A stretch of 64,000 nt of DNA from Cloeon dipterum (Eukaryota; Arthropoda; Insecta; Ephemeroptera; Baetidae), in assembly GCF_949628265.1 (NCBI RefSeq), contig NC_088789.1:35705883-35769882 (forward strand). The letters run 5' to 3'. A program made the position numbers and the translations under genes. Positions 35,116 to 47,717 of this stretch are shown piece after piece (the stretch's first letter is position 1; each line of letters opens with the position of its first letter). The notes under the pieces are model-generated. The model was given only the letters and a program-made list of their open reading frames with translations. It ran no database searches and was not told the origin of the DNA.

Positions 35116-36120
35116 AGTTCGATGCCTAACTTTCTTCCTTTTCTGTGGAATTTTAAGCGTTAATTAAATTTTAAATAGTCCATAAAAGGGTTATTAATTT
35201 TTATGAATTGTGTTTATAAGAGAAATAATATGTTTCGTAAAGGCCCTGAAAGTCCTGAAATCGGACCAATGTTCCGTTCCTGTGACGCCTGATTTGACAT
35301 CTGAGCCAGTTTAGATTTTGCTTCGCTTTCACTTTTTTATATTTATTATTTATTGAAGCAGAAAAATATATTGCTTTAGTGTTCCTTCCATCAGCAGCAC
35401 GTGAAGGCGCGCTCGGCCTTTCAATTTTAGGATCAATTATTAAAATAAAGGACACTTTGATCAGCGGCTGGCTTTGCGGCGCCGAGCCGTCAAATTTTCG
35501 TCGGCTCGGCTGGCGGCTGGCTTGCAGCTAGGCTATAAGTGCTATTTAAGCAGGGCACAAAAAATCCCGAATTTTTTTCCAACACTGCATTGCAAAAAAA
35601 CTTATGATGCGGCTTTTTAAGACAATCGACTTTTTGAGTATGAGAACTATACTTCAGGAAAATATCCATGAAATAGAAAAACGGCGCGAAAATTTTTAAC
35701 TCGGGGCATGTGAAAATGAAACAGTGGGCTCGTGATACAACCTGATAATGTTCCAAATTATGGATGGCTGGCTCAAAATCAGATGTGTATGCCAGACATT
35801 TGAAATTCTACTCCGTTCAAAATAATTACGCCCTGGCTTGTTCATCTCTTGTTTACAAAAACGTTTTTCCCAACTACATTTTGCGTCAAACAATGATGGC
35901 AATCCCAACACACAACAATCTCATTTTTTTTAGGAGCAAACATTATAAAGGGACACGACTAGAGCCCTGCACGGGTGGATTTTTTTTCACGGATTACCTT
36001 GAAAGCGTTAAATTGGCATCACGTATTATTTTAATTCATTGTGAGTTCCTTAAACTGTCCTTTTACGCGTGCCGCGGTGAAAGAGCTCGCATCCTAGGGG
36101 AGGTCTTTTACGGGGGTTAA
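35116..36120. promoter_or_regulatory. Gene B upstream region with a probable insertion
   Basis: The proximal block (about 35240-35296) and the distal block (about 35795-35960) match gene A's upstream sequence, where they are adjacent (7515-7740). The about 490 bp between them (35297-35786) is therefore probably inserted. Its ends carry partly inverted ACATCTGAGCCAG and CTGGCTC-AGATGT sequences. The insert contains a GC-rich GGCTGGC-repeated stretch (35462-35530) and no gene. Confidence 0.35.
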
Positions 36121-37149
36121 TCACCATTTTCACCCTCGAAAAACGAATCGATGCCTCTCGCCGAACCGCAACTTTCGAGACTCATTGTAGTTCATTGGGG
36201 CCAAGGCCAATGGGGCCCCGCAAAAAATTATATCCATTTTTCGCATTTTGTGGGGCCCGGAGTGCCCCATGGACTTTAATAGGGTCCATTAAAACCGTTC
36301 AACGTAGAATTTTATGTGCTTTTTTCAATCTCGGTTTGGCTCGTTTGGTCCCAATGGGCCGGAACTATATACATTTTCTGTTTTTTTTTTCTATTGTTCG
36401 TGTTTGCAGGGTCCGTAGGGCCCTTGCTACTCCGCGTTCTCAGCAGCGTTATAAAAAGTCAGGGCTAAGGGTAAATTAAAAAAATCTCCCGTAATCCTGC
36501 GTCTAAACATTTCGAAAACATTAACACCCGCAACCTAAACTAAAACACTTTGGCATATTGCGAGTCCTCTCCTAGAGGAAGAAGCCTCCTGGAGTCTCAT
36601 TTGAGCTCCGGGTGAATTTTTGAAAATTGCTTATATTTATGGGCAGGGTTTTTGCTTCAAGGGCACAAGCACTGAGGGTCCGAAAGAGCTTGCAACGACG
36701 CGTCAAACGAACTGCGGAAATCCGAAATTGGCCGGTGGAGAAAAATAACTCACTTGGTGCAAATTTTTAAACCTAAGTACCTCCTAAGAGGGATATCAAA
36801 TAATCAGGATCGATAGTTTAAAAATCGGCTCCATATTTTCCACGTCTTTTTGCACCTAGTTCATTAATTTATTTGAAGAATTGAAGGATTAGATAGGTTC
36901 TGAACACGATAATATGTATTGCAAAATCGAAAAACCGTCTTTTACGGGAATTCCTTAAGGGTGAGAGTATAGCCCCTTTATTGCTCGTCTTGTGGCACCA
37001 AGATTTCCAAAATAGCTTCGAAAATAGCCAAGTTAATAAGGGTTTGAAGTTTGGAAAAAATACATTTTTTCCCCATCTTCCATTTGATTAGCATTAAAAG
37101 CAACATGTTTTCGAGATTTTCAGCTTCCCGTCGGAATTTTTCAGGATTT
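36121..37149. other. Spacer, nothing recognised
   Basis: About 36200-36420 is rich in GGGGCC and GGGCCC strings, in contrast with its AT-rich surroundings. I see no gene, no clear repeat boundary and no match to the other modules. Confidence 0.35.
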
Positions 37150-38399
37150 TTTCTCACGTCTCGATTAAAGACAGGGAGGGTAAAATCAAGGGGTGTGCGT
37201 GGACTGTTGAGACTTTTGGTGGTTGGGGGGATGCACCACCCTTCGAGCACCCCCGGCCAAAAGTTTGGCCCCACGGGGCCTGCTTGTTTTAAATTTTAAA
37301 CCGCGAGGGTTAAACTATTAATAAATGAAAAAATTTTAATATGGTAAACATTAAAATAGATTGATTTTGATTCGAATCGGGAAATCTCACCGACACCTTA
37401 AATTTTGTTCCTATCGAGGTCAAAATAAGCGATTGATTGTTCTTTTCACAATTATTATCGCGGCAGCGGCACCAAAACGTTATCAGTATCTGACATTGCG
37501 AGTGAGAAGGGAGACTTTCGGCGCCTGCTGCTCACGAGCAGAGAGAGACTTTTTTGCGGCCTTTTATAGTGAAAAGTCCAACTTAAAACGGGTGCGGCGT
37601 AAGAGCAAATAATGCCGGAAAGTAAAACATTTGGATTGATCGCGTCGCGTTCAAGAGGTGCGGCGATTGAAGAGGAAGGCATTCATTCGATTATGAGAGT
37701 AGTACAGCTGCAGTGAAATTACTCTGAATAAGTGATGGCAAAATGTGATGCGAAGTTGGACTTTTCACGTATTGCTCGCAAAAAAAGACACAGCGCTCTC
37801 TCCATTTGTCCGAGTAACTTTGAAAATTTGCAAATTTCAATTTTCGCCACATTTTCTATGAATATTTAATAAACCCAATGGGATCGCCATTTCCTACAAA
37901 AAATGGAGGCGACGTTTAGTTTGTGCACCAGATGCCAGGCGAATTGACCCTCTCATACCTGCTCTTATTGATTCACGAAAAAATGAGCAGCCGCAAAGTG
38001 GCCTCTTGCCTTTGGGGGTTTTTCTTAATTTAGTTTAAATTAAATTTGTGAGTTTAAAGCATTCAATAGACGCATACGAGACCAGAGGACGATTATTTTA
38101 ATCTCAAATATGCGTCTAACAGAGGAAAAATTATTTATATCTGGAATTTTCAAGGGTTCATAGAGGTCTCCATCTGTTTGAAATTTGACTTCTCAAAATT
38201 AAAACTTTCCATGAATGGATTATTAGCTAGGTAATGGGACAAAAAGAAAATAAAACTGTGATAGATAACGATGGATAAGCGACGAACGATATTTTTAATA
38301 AATGGTTTAAAAAATCAGGCCGTGTATGTTTATTATTAAATGAAAAGAAAGAAAAATAATATATTGAATTGATCTAGCGCGCGACTTGACTCACGCAAA
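37150..38399. repeat. R4 repeat copy and short R1 core
   Basis: 37150-37440 matches 11890-12110 (R4). About 37970-38025 is a short R1 core. Between them no gene is supported. Confidence 0.45.
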
Positions 38400-38850
38400 A
38401 TGCACTTACCACTCAGAATCAGAATCAGGCATTCGCGTTGGCGTGCGGATGGGTGCTCCGTGTTTCCTCCCCAGTCGAGTGGGTGGTTTTCCGCCCTCGC
38501 GGTGTGACCGCGAGTTGACCTGGTAGGTCACTGCGACCTCTACGATGCCGTAGCCAGGCTCCAAGCGGGCCTTTTTTCTTGACTTTAGGGACACTAAACG
38601 GCCCTTCTAGTGGTTCACCAATAAATGGCCAATTAATAAAAGACGAGAAGCAAGAGACTAACCGGATGCGCGAGCGGTGTGCTCGACGAGAGAAGCGAGC
38701 GAGAGAGGCACACTAAAAGACGTGCGTCTCGCGTGAGTGATAGCCGCAAATTGATAAGGATTCGAACGAGCAAAACTCCCTCCCCCAAAAAGCACCTTTA
38801 TCTGGCGCTGCAATGTTTGAGTTGCACACACTAATCTCTCGTATTTATCG
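38400..38850 (-). promoter_or_regulatory. Exon-like block upstream of gene B (duplicate of 54783-55165)
   Basis: On the minus strand the block ends in GAGTG followed by a GTAAGT donor at 38405. It contains a conserved GC-rich stretch (CTCCAAGCGGGCC followed by T6 on the plus strand). The same arrangement, with the same donor, lies upstream of gene C. A short frame reads KSRKKARLEPGYG and EVAVTYQ, but a 2-nt indel relative to the C copy shifts the frame in the middle. I therefore favour a non-coding leader exon with its promoter over a protein exon. It lies about 3.3 kb from gene B. Confidence 0.35.
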
Positions 38851-39851
38851 CTATTTTACAATAACAGAGTGCATTTATTGACGTATTCTTTTTGGGGCAG
38901 AAAATGTCGTGTATTTGGCTGACCGGTGAATCCCTTAAATCGATCTTATATCTTTCAACCTAGCATATTTCGATGGAAAACTTAAAAAATCATTGAAATT
39001 AATGGAAATCTCAACGTGAAAATTGGAACTTTGTAATAATCATTTTTCTGTGCTTTTTTACTTCGATTGGGATATTCAACGTCCCGGCCTCGTATGTATT
39101 ATAGTGTACCAGGTTGCAATTTGGCCTCCAGCTCTCATTTCCACCTTAATTTTTGATTGCAACATTTTCTTTAAATATTTAATAAATCTACCTGGCTCGC
39201 CAATTTAAAAACTCATGGTTCATTAATGCAACCGAACGCAATTAAATTGTGAAAATCGAAGAAATGCAATTTTTAAGTCAATAAAATTGTTTTTTTTTAA
39301 TTATTTCACTGGTTTGAAGATTAAAAATCTCTCTTTGTCTCTTTATTGTCAATGGTTTGGTCGGTGACGCCCAAGTGAGAGAAAAAAATCTAAATTTGTA
39401 AACAGTATAAATATTGATAGCTTTGAATTATGGAGTTGCTTGCTCTCTCGCCTGCACCAGAGAGCGAAAAAGTGCGAGCGAAGGAGCGATAACGAGGATT
39501 ATTTGTTTGGATGCTGCACCGCAGATGCCACGCGAATTCACTCTTTCGTCTCACGAAAAAATGAGCAGCCGCAACGCAAAGTGGCCTGCTGCCTTTCGGG
39601 GATCCGCGGTGAGTTGTGCGAGAAAAAAGCGCAACTTGTGACGCTCCGGCCGGGCAAAGCGCCGCACTGATTGTGAGTGAGCACGACCCACGACAGAAAA
39701 AGGGAAAATATGCAGTTGGACGAACATTTCGAGCTAGGCATAAGATTCTTGCAATATTTTTTTTAATTAAATTAAAAATAGAGTCAAGGCATGCAATTAT
39801 TTATATTATTACGTATTATATTATTTTTTAAGAATTAATTTGAAACTTCGT
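38851..39851. repeat. Diverged duplicate of 55200-56600, with R1 copy
   Basis: Matches include TTGGCTGACCGGTGAATCCC against TTGGCTCACCGATGAAACCC, a GGATATTCAACGTCCCGGCC-type block (about 39070-39095) and an R1 copy at 39330-39680. No gene is seen. Confidence 0.45.
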
Positions 39852-40142
39852 TCAATTCAAACCTGGCAGGCGACGACATTTCTGTTTCTGTGGCTGCAGA
39901 TTCTGTCTCTGATTGGTTTCTCTAGGTTTGCAGGTGGAGGCAGGGCTCTCGGGGGGCTGGCGTCTTCGAGGGGTCGGGGGCGCGGCCCTGGACTGCACCA
40001 CGCCCACCTGGCCCAGCCGTGTCCAGTAGTTCTTCTTGAACGTCCAGTTGTCTTTGCTCACAATCAGCCCCGAAAAGCACTCAATTTTGATCGCAGAGCC
40101 GAACCACAAAGCAGAGAGACCAAAATTGCAGCAAATCTCCAT
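39852..40142 (-). CDS. Unidentified open frame (96 aa), possible exon or relic
   Basis: The minus-strand frame starts MEICCNFGLSALWFGSAIKI, with a hydrophobic start that could be a weak signal peptide. It continues SKDNWTFKKNYWTRLGQVG and ends in a Pro/Arg/Gln-rich tail. Frameshifted relatives occur at 1560-1750, 29760-29960, 46375-46560 and 56940-57100, and this is the best-preserved member. I do not recognise the family. The copy-to-copy frame damage makes a functional gene doubtful, but the openness of this copy is worth noting. Confidence 0.25.
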   Translation of the reverse strand: MEICCNFGLSALWFGSAIKIECFSGLIVSKDNWTFKKNYWTRLGQVGVVQSRAAPPTPRRRQPPESPASTCKPRETNQRQNLQPQKQKCRRLPGLN

Positions 40143-41060
40143 GCTTCCGCGTGCTGTGTGATAAATGCACTTCTGATACTTTAATTTTTAATTACGAGAA
40201 ATTTGGGAAAAAAGGAATATTTTCCACAGACTGTAATCCGTCTTTCAAAATTCATTCGCACACATGTTTATTTTGTTTCCTCTAATTAACCAATTTATTT
40301 GATCACATCAATGTGCAGTGTAAATATAAAAGTCAACAGTTTGCAGACACGAAAAGTGGGTAAAATCTTTGGTTTACCGGCGAAACTTTAAATTTGCATC
40401 ATCTTCAATTTGATTACTTTCTTAAAATTAAAATTTGTTCAATCAATTTTGATTTTATGGCTGATTTTCCACACATTTTTGTAAAATATTTATTTGAGCA
40501 AGATACATTTTACTAATTATGTAAAATGTAGTGAAAGAAAAGTGGGAGTCTTTTTCGTCTCGTGTAAAGCGTCCATCTTGATTAAGTGAATCAGCGACGA
40601 CATGCAGCGATTAAGATATTATTGGCAGTAAGTACAAACGGTTTTAAAAATGCCTCATCTTCGGAAAATGAGTTTGGGCAACGATTTGTTTCAATTTGAG
40701 GAATTTAAAAAGTCGATCCTTTCGGTGCTCTCTGTGGTTGTGCGTAATTACAGATAATTCAGATCCGGTTAATAGTTGAGTAGCGAGTGCTGGAAAACTA
40801 AAAACAAATCCGCTGATTAAAAAAGTGTTGCTCTCGTTTTCGACTTCTTTTTCTCTCTTGCTCTCGCAATCAGCGAAGAGTTAGAGTTTCCATCGCTGCC
40901 TGGCCTGCGTTTTTGTCCGTCGAGTGGCAAAGAGGCTGCGCGTGAGTGTGCATGCGGTGGCCGATCGAGCAGCTTCTTCTTTCCCTCCCTCGGCACCTCG
41001 TCCAAATAAGAAACACACAGGCCGGAAAGCACTCGCAACCCGCAGCCGCACGCGCCACCT
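40143..41060. repeat. End of B unit and R2 copy
   Basis: About 40400-40530 matches 58015-58130 (GATTTTATGGCTGATTTT, then a TTTACTAATTAT block). An R2 copy occupies about 40715-41000. No gene is seen. Confidence 0.45.
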
Positions 41061-42809
41061 CTCATTTTTGCAAACCAACTGAACCCCGCTCAACCTGACC
41101 TGAAGCTTTTTCTACATTTCTCAGGCTTGTAACAAGGCTAGGACTCCAATTTGAGCTTTTTTATCCATCTTTTTCTTTTTTTTGTAATTATTGCACTGCG
41201 ACGATCCTGATCTTTTTAAAAAAGTATTTGTTTGCCTTTTTAACCCTTTGTTCAGCACGGCGCACGTCCAGCTTGAGCAAACTAATATTCCTCCTTGCTC
41301 AAACTCAACCTTCTGCGTGCAAATTATGTTGATAATTGAAAAAGAAACCGGAAAAATAATCTCAGCAGCGAATCGTGCGCCAAGTGCTTTTGCAGCCGTT
41401 TGTTTTTCCAATTTTCTAGAGACAAAAGCAGTAAAAAAAATGATTAAAATTACTCTAATTTAAATACGCGGGGACACACAGCACGAAAGCCGCTTTTAAA
41501 TTATAATGTGTCAACAGAATCTGAACAAAAATACTTTAAATTGCCGAATTTTTTGCACAAATTATTGCCAAGAACAAGTGGCAGCCGCTCAGATTGTGTT
41601 CTACCAATCAAAACAGCGAATCAATATATAAAAAATGTTGCAATTGATCCTTTCACCTTAAAAATTGCTTTAGAAACTATTATTTGGCATTTATTAAATT
41701 CAAGAATTCAAAGCGTGTGGTTGACTTTTTATAAATAGAAAAAATGGTAAAACTCGACTATTCTCCAAACTAGGTTTCCTTTTCGGTAATGGGAACACGC
41801 GATGCCTCGAATTTTGCTCCTCTAGCTTAAAAATGCGATAAATTTATGTTTTTTATTTACTTGCAATTATATGATCGCGGCTGCGGCACTCAAACGGGAC
41901 TGTGAGTGCGACACACACTTCCGCGGCAATTTGACGTCAGCGGCCTTTTTTATTGCAATCACTGAGTGGCAGCCAGCCGCTCTGATTATTGGCTCTATAT
42001 CAACCGAAAGAGCGACTCAATTTAAACAAATATTAATTTTACTTCTGCTTTGAAAAGGCCAAAGGCCAGCTTTTTACCGCCTGAATATATAAATCGTGCT
42101 AAATTGTTTGAATTTCATCTTAAATAATAATTATGCAGTCCCTAAATGCGCAACGAGAAGAACAAATTTTTAAACAGTGTAAATTCTCAAATTAAATTAC
42201 CCACGCAAGCCAATATTTCGAATATTTTAATAAACATTCACGGAGGAAGAAAACCCTGGTGCACAAAATCAACTGATCTATTTATTAATTAATTGTTTGC
42301 CTATTACGCTAAAGTAAATTAACACAAAATTTTATGTTAATAAATTTTATAGAAAAATATTTATGACAAAAAATGCTTTGATGATGGCAGTGCACATTCT
42401 CTTTGGGAAAATTGATTTTCGCATCTAGCCAGATGTGGAGCGAAAAAAAGGAAGCCCATTCTTCCATCGTTGCGACGCCGCGAGTGCTCTTTTGCAATCG
42501 AAACTCGCAAACTCATTAGCTTGCTGCTGCAATTTTCCAACTGCAGGCTGATGGAACAAGCAAAAGGCGATTGTCAGCCAAAACCCTACTGAGTTTTGTT
42601 TTCCTAGAGAAAATTTTTTAAAGATGCATCTTTAAAAAATCATGATGGCAAAACCGGCAATTAATTAAAGTTTTTTCAATCGCAAAAATTCTCCACTGGA
42701 TTTAGAAAATAAATTTTTACTAACGTTATTGTGATAAATATTTTTGTAATCGCGAATTTCAAGCGGCTGATTGTGAGAAACGGAATCAGTTTATTTATTT
42801 TGCTCGCCA
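41061..42809. repeat. Spacer with decayed R4 fragments before the C unit
   Basis: About 41740-42110 is an R4-type block ending in a CTTTTTACCGCC stretch, and 42640-42665 carries the GATGGCAAAAC string. Short frames (41191-41463, 41508-41738) have no conserved counterpart and no features. No gene is called. Confidence 0.4.
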
Positions 42810-43134
42810 AGTTGAGCCGCGAATAAAATAAATTTATTTCCAGCGCGACGCAATGACATTAAAATTGCTGCTGTCGTGTCGAGGGCCGATAATAATTTCG
42901 AAGGCCGATCTTTTCCTCATCCTACAATTTTGTAGGTCACATCGACTATTCCCCATATGAAATGGTCTCATTAATTCCGTTGGGAATAATTCAATAATTT
43001 CTTTCAATAAATTTTGTAGTCATAATTTCTGGATATTCCTTTTCAGTACTAAAGCGCTTTTGAAAATGAGACACGGCTTCGGGAAATAAATTTGGGCTGA
43101 AATTTTGTTTCAATTGCTGGAATAATATTTAAAA

Positions 43135-44885
43135 AATCAATCCTTTTGGTGCTTTGTGCCTGTGCGTAATTAAAAATAATTCAGTTTTGCTGGAAAACTT
43201 ACCAAAATTGCCGAGTGCGAAGGGTGCAGCTCGATCCGTCTTTGCTTCTGACTTGTTTTCGCCTGCCTCTTTTTCTCTCTCGCTCTCAGCGAAGAGTCTG
43301 AGCCTTTTCGTCGCAACCTGCGTTTGTCTATTAAACAGGCTGCTCGTGAGTGCGTGTGGTTTTCGATTAGCTTCCCTCTCACGGCGCCTCGTTTAAATAA
43401 AAAAACACTCGTAGCCGAACGCGACCTCTCATTTTCGCAAACCAACTCAACCCCGCTGAACATGAAGCTTTTTCTACATTTCTCAGGCTTCAACTCCAAT
43501 TTGAGCTTTTTTATCCATCCCCGTGAGTTCCTTTTTCTAATTATTCTGCTGCGACTATGCTCACTTCTTTAAAAGAGCATCTCTTTGCCTGTTTCGCCCT
43601 TTGTTCGCCCCGGTGCACGCGTCCCAATCAAGCAAATAAATATTGCTCCTTGCTCAAACCAACCTTCTGCATCCAAACTGGGTTAAAATAATTGAAAAAT
43701 AATAATAAAATAAATTAAAATGCTCCAAATTGGAGAATCGATCGTAACAATTTATTTATTTTGAGCAAGGGTGAGAATTTTTATAAATTAATTTGATTTT
43801 GGTAAAACTTGAATAATCTGTAAAGTAGAATTATTTCTTTTCGATGCGAATTGAATGTGGAAGACTCACCGATGCCTTGAATTTAGTTCCTCTTAAGTTG
43901 AAATTGCGATAAATCTCACTCACGATGGCGGCAAACGCTATTTCAGTGTCCGACTGTGAATTTGAGATTTTCTGCGCCTGCTGCTCACAATGTTGTGCGA
44001 CTTTCGCGGCGAGTGGACGTCAGCGCACTTTTTTTAGTGCAAACAACGAGTGGCAGCCGCTCGAAGGCTAGCTTTTTACCGCCTTTGAAGGTAAAGCATG
44101 CCAAAATAATTAAATAATAATTACTGACTGACTGCACTCAATGCTCCTTAACCACGGTAATTTCGCCATCAGCATTTCCAGTTTTAAATTTTTACAATAT
44201 TTTCTATAAATATTTTGATAAAATTGTTAAAAATTGAAGTCTATTCGAATGTTTCTAAGACTTTGGCTGGTTTTGAAGATATTTTAAAACACTAAAAAAT
44301 CGCTCTGATTTGGCACTAGCTTGGCCGCTGACGCCTAATTGTGAGTCGGACAAAAAGTGTTGCTTTGTAATCAATTGCCAGTGTCGCGAACGAAGCGTCT
44401 CTCGCTTTCAATCGGGAGAGAGAGCGAGCGCGGAGATGCGGTGTTTGGAATTTTGGATGGTGCAGCAGATGCGAGCCGAATTGCCTCTCGTCTCACGAAA
44501 AATGAGCAGCGGCAACGCAAAGTGGCTTGCTTCGCCTTTCCGCGTCGAGTAGTGACGCTTCTGGCCGCAAAGTGCCGCACCGAAAACGACCTGAGACGAA
44601 AAAGAAGAAATATTCGTATAAAGAAAATATGCAAGTTGGAGCAACTCTTCAAGCGAGACAAAATTAATTCTCAAATGATATTTTCTGTTAGATTAATCTA
44701 GCTGTGTAGCAATTCATTTAGTCCTCTATAGAAAATAGAGACCTGCAGCGGTTAAATTTTTGCTAATTGCGTTTCGACGACTCTAACCAAATATAAGTTG
44801 CATAAATCGTGCCGGTTGGAAGGCGATTAATCTCTAAAAATCGAGAGAGGCCGCACACAATTAAATAGATTGAATATCGCGACAA
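43135..44885. repeat. R2, R4 and R1 modules leading into the gene C 3' flank
   Basis: Close match to 26505-28275. Small differences include the absence of an AGAAATCCA-type 10-bp stretch at about 43930 that is present at about 27308, and a 10-bp CAAAGTGCCG addition at about 44570. Confidence 0.5.
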
Positions 44886-47641
44886 ACTTATAACTTCAAT
44901 ATCACAATTTATTTCTTCTTCGAGTTTGAAGAATTTTATTTAGGCTACGCAAACAAATTGGCACAGTTTTTGTGATTGAGGCGCAGGTGTTTGAGGGAAT
45001 CTGCGCCATTCCTGTCGAGAACGCAGCAGGGCTCTCGATCCTCTCCACACCTTCGAAAGGTCGCTGTGTCGGGGCACCAGCCTTACCTGTTGACGCTGTC
45101 CACTCCAATGTTGGTGCCCGCGAGGTCCAATTGTAGCCACCAGGCCAACCAGCAGCTCCGATTTTTTAAATAAATAATGATTTTACGGGGATACCAAACT
45201 CTCATTTGAAGTAATCGTGAAGGCAACACGTTCTCGTTGAGTAATTTATATTTTTTTATGCTTGACAGTGTAAAATAAATCATTTAATCTTGCGCGCAGG
45301 GATTAAAATCGAAATTATCAACCCCCTGCATGCGAGCATTGCCTTTCTGATTTTTAATTAAAATTTTTTGAGGGTTGGTGAACATGAGCTTGACGGCACT
45401 TCCTGTTCGCTTGGACCTTCGAAGCGAGATTAAAATTTAATGCTAGACTTTCCTCCTTAAACAAATTTATTATTTTTTTGTACATTCCTCTTTCGCTCGG
45501 CTTTTTCCATTCATTTTGTCAATTTTCAATCAGTAGTTGGAACTTGGAAACAAAGTTGCTATTCATTGATTAATTATTAATTCAGAATTACGAGGAAATG
45601 AGAAGGCCAAAAGAAAAGCGGATGAAATGCGGCCAGAAAGAGATTCTTTTCTCTCGTGCGGTGAGAGCGAAAAAAGCAAAAAGGCTCGCGCGCTCTTCTT
45701 TGCGAGCTCAAAAAACGGAGAAATGTTTCCTCCTGTGGGATTTTCATGGAAATTTGAAAACCGAGTGTCCAGCTAGTTGAACGCTGCAAAAGGATTTCTA
45801 AATTTGCAGAATGAACAAAAAATCGCACATTTTTTTGTACAATTATATTTTTATTTATAAAATTAATATATCAATGACAGGAAGGCTTATCAAATAAATT
45901 CTGGTACAATTATTCGGTAAAATTACATGAAACGAAGCTTATCAGTTTTAATTACATTCAAGTATTAGTCCCATAGTCGATTTCAACAATTAATTTAATT
46001 TTTACATCTTTTGGCGAATGCGGTGCCTGTGAAGCGATGAAAAGTATTGTGTTTTGATAAGGTTATTTCTTGTTTTCAGCCGCGGAGACGTCGTTTCGGA
46101 GCCATAATTCCAGGTGAGTGTTTACCTTTTTTAAATATTCTGTTTTTTACTTACAATCGGCTTCCAACGGGGCTATTTAATTTGATCGAAATGTACTTGG
46201 AGCCTCCACAGATTTATAATCGTCTTTTTTATTTTGCAATGTGGTTCAACGAGCCAAAATCGTGAAAATTCTGTCAAAAAGCCTAAATAAGAAACTCAGG
46301 GCATTCGACCTGAGCAAGGAAGGCCGAAGGAGATTTAAAATAAAGTTGTGGAAGAGAGAAGTCGAAAAATGTGCTGCAATTGCGACGACAAATTAGTGGC
46401 TGCGGTTTCTGTCGATTCGCGGGTGCAGGCATTGGCGAGGGAAAGGGGGCGTGGCCTCGGGCAGCACCACGCCCCACCTGCCCCGCCATCCAGTTGTCCT
46501 TGCTCAGCCCTGAAATAGACACTCAATTTCGAACGCCAAACCGAACCACAAATGAAAAAGATAAAAAAAAGTAAATTCTTCCCGCACTTTCCCAACTTTT
46601 CGCCGCCTTTTAAAAATCCGTTAATGAAGACTTAAAATCACATAAGCCCAATAATTTTGATTCGTATCAATAAAAATAAAAATTACGCACATTTTTCGCG
46701 CTCTTCAAAGCCGAGCACGAGTTTTTGTACGAGCCCTCACTTGCCTGGATAAAATTTTGAATTTAAACCTGTTTGAAAATAAGAAAATGGCGACCTCGCC
46801 CAAAAGAATGGAAGTTTCAAGGCGAAGGTACAAATTTGCTGAAAAGGCCAAAGCTTTTTGCGCTACTTTCCCGCTAATTCCCTGCCGAATCGACAAATCG
46901 AGGTCGGTATTTTTCCCGCACCCCGCGAAAAAGCAGTGCTCAGGTGGTGCGACCTGAGGAAGGATGGTGACAGGTGAGGCTGACGAAAAAGCATTAAAAT
47001 GCGGCCTGGGAAAGGATGTCAGGTCGGGGCACCCTGATAAAGGTCGGTAGGGTGGCCCAGGTAAAAGGTCGATTCCAACACCTGTCCAATCAGGAGGCCA
47101 TCCGACAAACGACCGAATTTTAACTGAAAGAACGGCCGGGCGTTCACGTTGCACATCTCTGCGAGTGCAAAACCGGAAAAACCTGGTAAGTCATTTACAT
47201 TTAAAATTGACAGAAACAAGAAGTCGGAGAAATCTTTGTTTTCCGAAATGAGTCTAATCTGTCAAGGAAAAAGTTTGTCATCGACGTAGTGGCAAAGGCG
47301 GCGGCCAGGGCGTGTCGCTTCAAAGCGCAGAAGCCGCCGCCACGGCAGGCTTTTCCGTCTGCTTAAACAACACATTGGCGCGGAACTAGTTTTGAGCCTT
47401 TTAAAAGAATTCCGGCAAGAGGCCCGAAATGCGGAAATCGAAAAGTCTCGCATTAAAATATGATCAAAAGATGGATTTTGCATTTTTATGGCCTGCTATG
47501 CTAAATTTTATTATTTTTTTAGTATTAAGAAGCCGCATTTGATGATGATCAAATCACTGACATAAAATATAATTGGAAATAATGGATAGGGAAACGCCAG
47601 AATAAAAAACCTGAAAACGAACTTTGTATGAAATAAATGAA
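44886..47641. other. Gene C 3' flank
   Basis: Contains M1 (44890-45240), the micro-exon candidate (46080-46113), the decayed frame (46375-46560) and the R5-containing segment (46950-47470). 46565-46950 is present here but not in A or B. It contains a short plus-strand frame (46757-46957) without recognisable features. Confidence 0.5.
46080..46113 (+). other. Candidate 34-nt micro-exon, copy 3
   Basis: Same splice signals and body as the copies at 1250-1283 and 29449-29482. Confidence 0.3.
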
Positions 47642-47647
47642 TTTATT
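47642..47647 (-). terminator. Poly(A) signal of gene C
   Basis: AATAAA on the minus strand about 70 nt after the stop codon, in the context shared with A and B. Confidence 0.55.
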
Positions 47648-47717
47648 AATTTTTCCGAGATAATATATGATATTTCCTTTGATTAACTCATTCAGAGCTA
47701 CTGGATCCAATTTTCTC

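Larger units (their letters stand above)
26160..40560. repeat. Large segmental duplication, B unit
   Basis: This unit, carrying gene B, matches the C unit (about 42810-58150) in order and orientation: R2, R4, R1, the receptor 3' flank, the receptor gene, the exon-like block at 38400, a CAACGTCCCGGCCTCGT block, R1, the 39852-40142 frame and a terminal AT-rich block. The first about 9 kb of the match is close. The upstream part is more diverged and broken by insertions. Ends are approximate, set by eye where matching stops. Confidence 0.65.
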
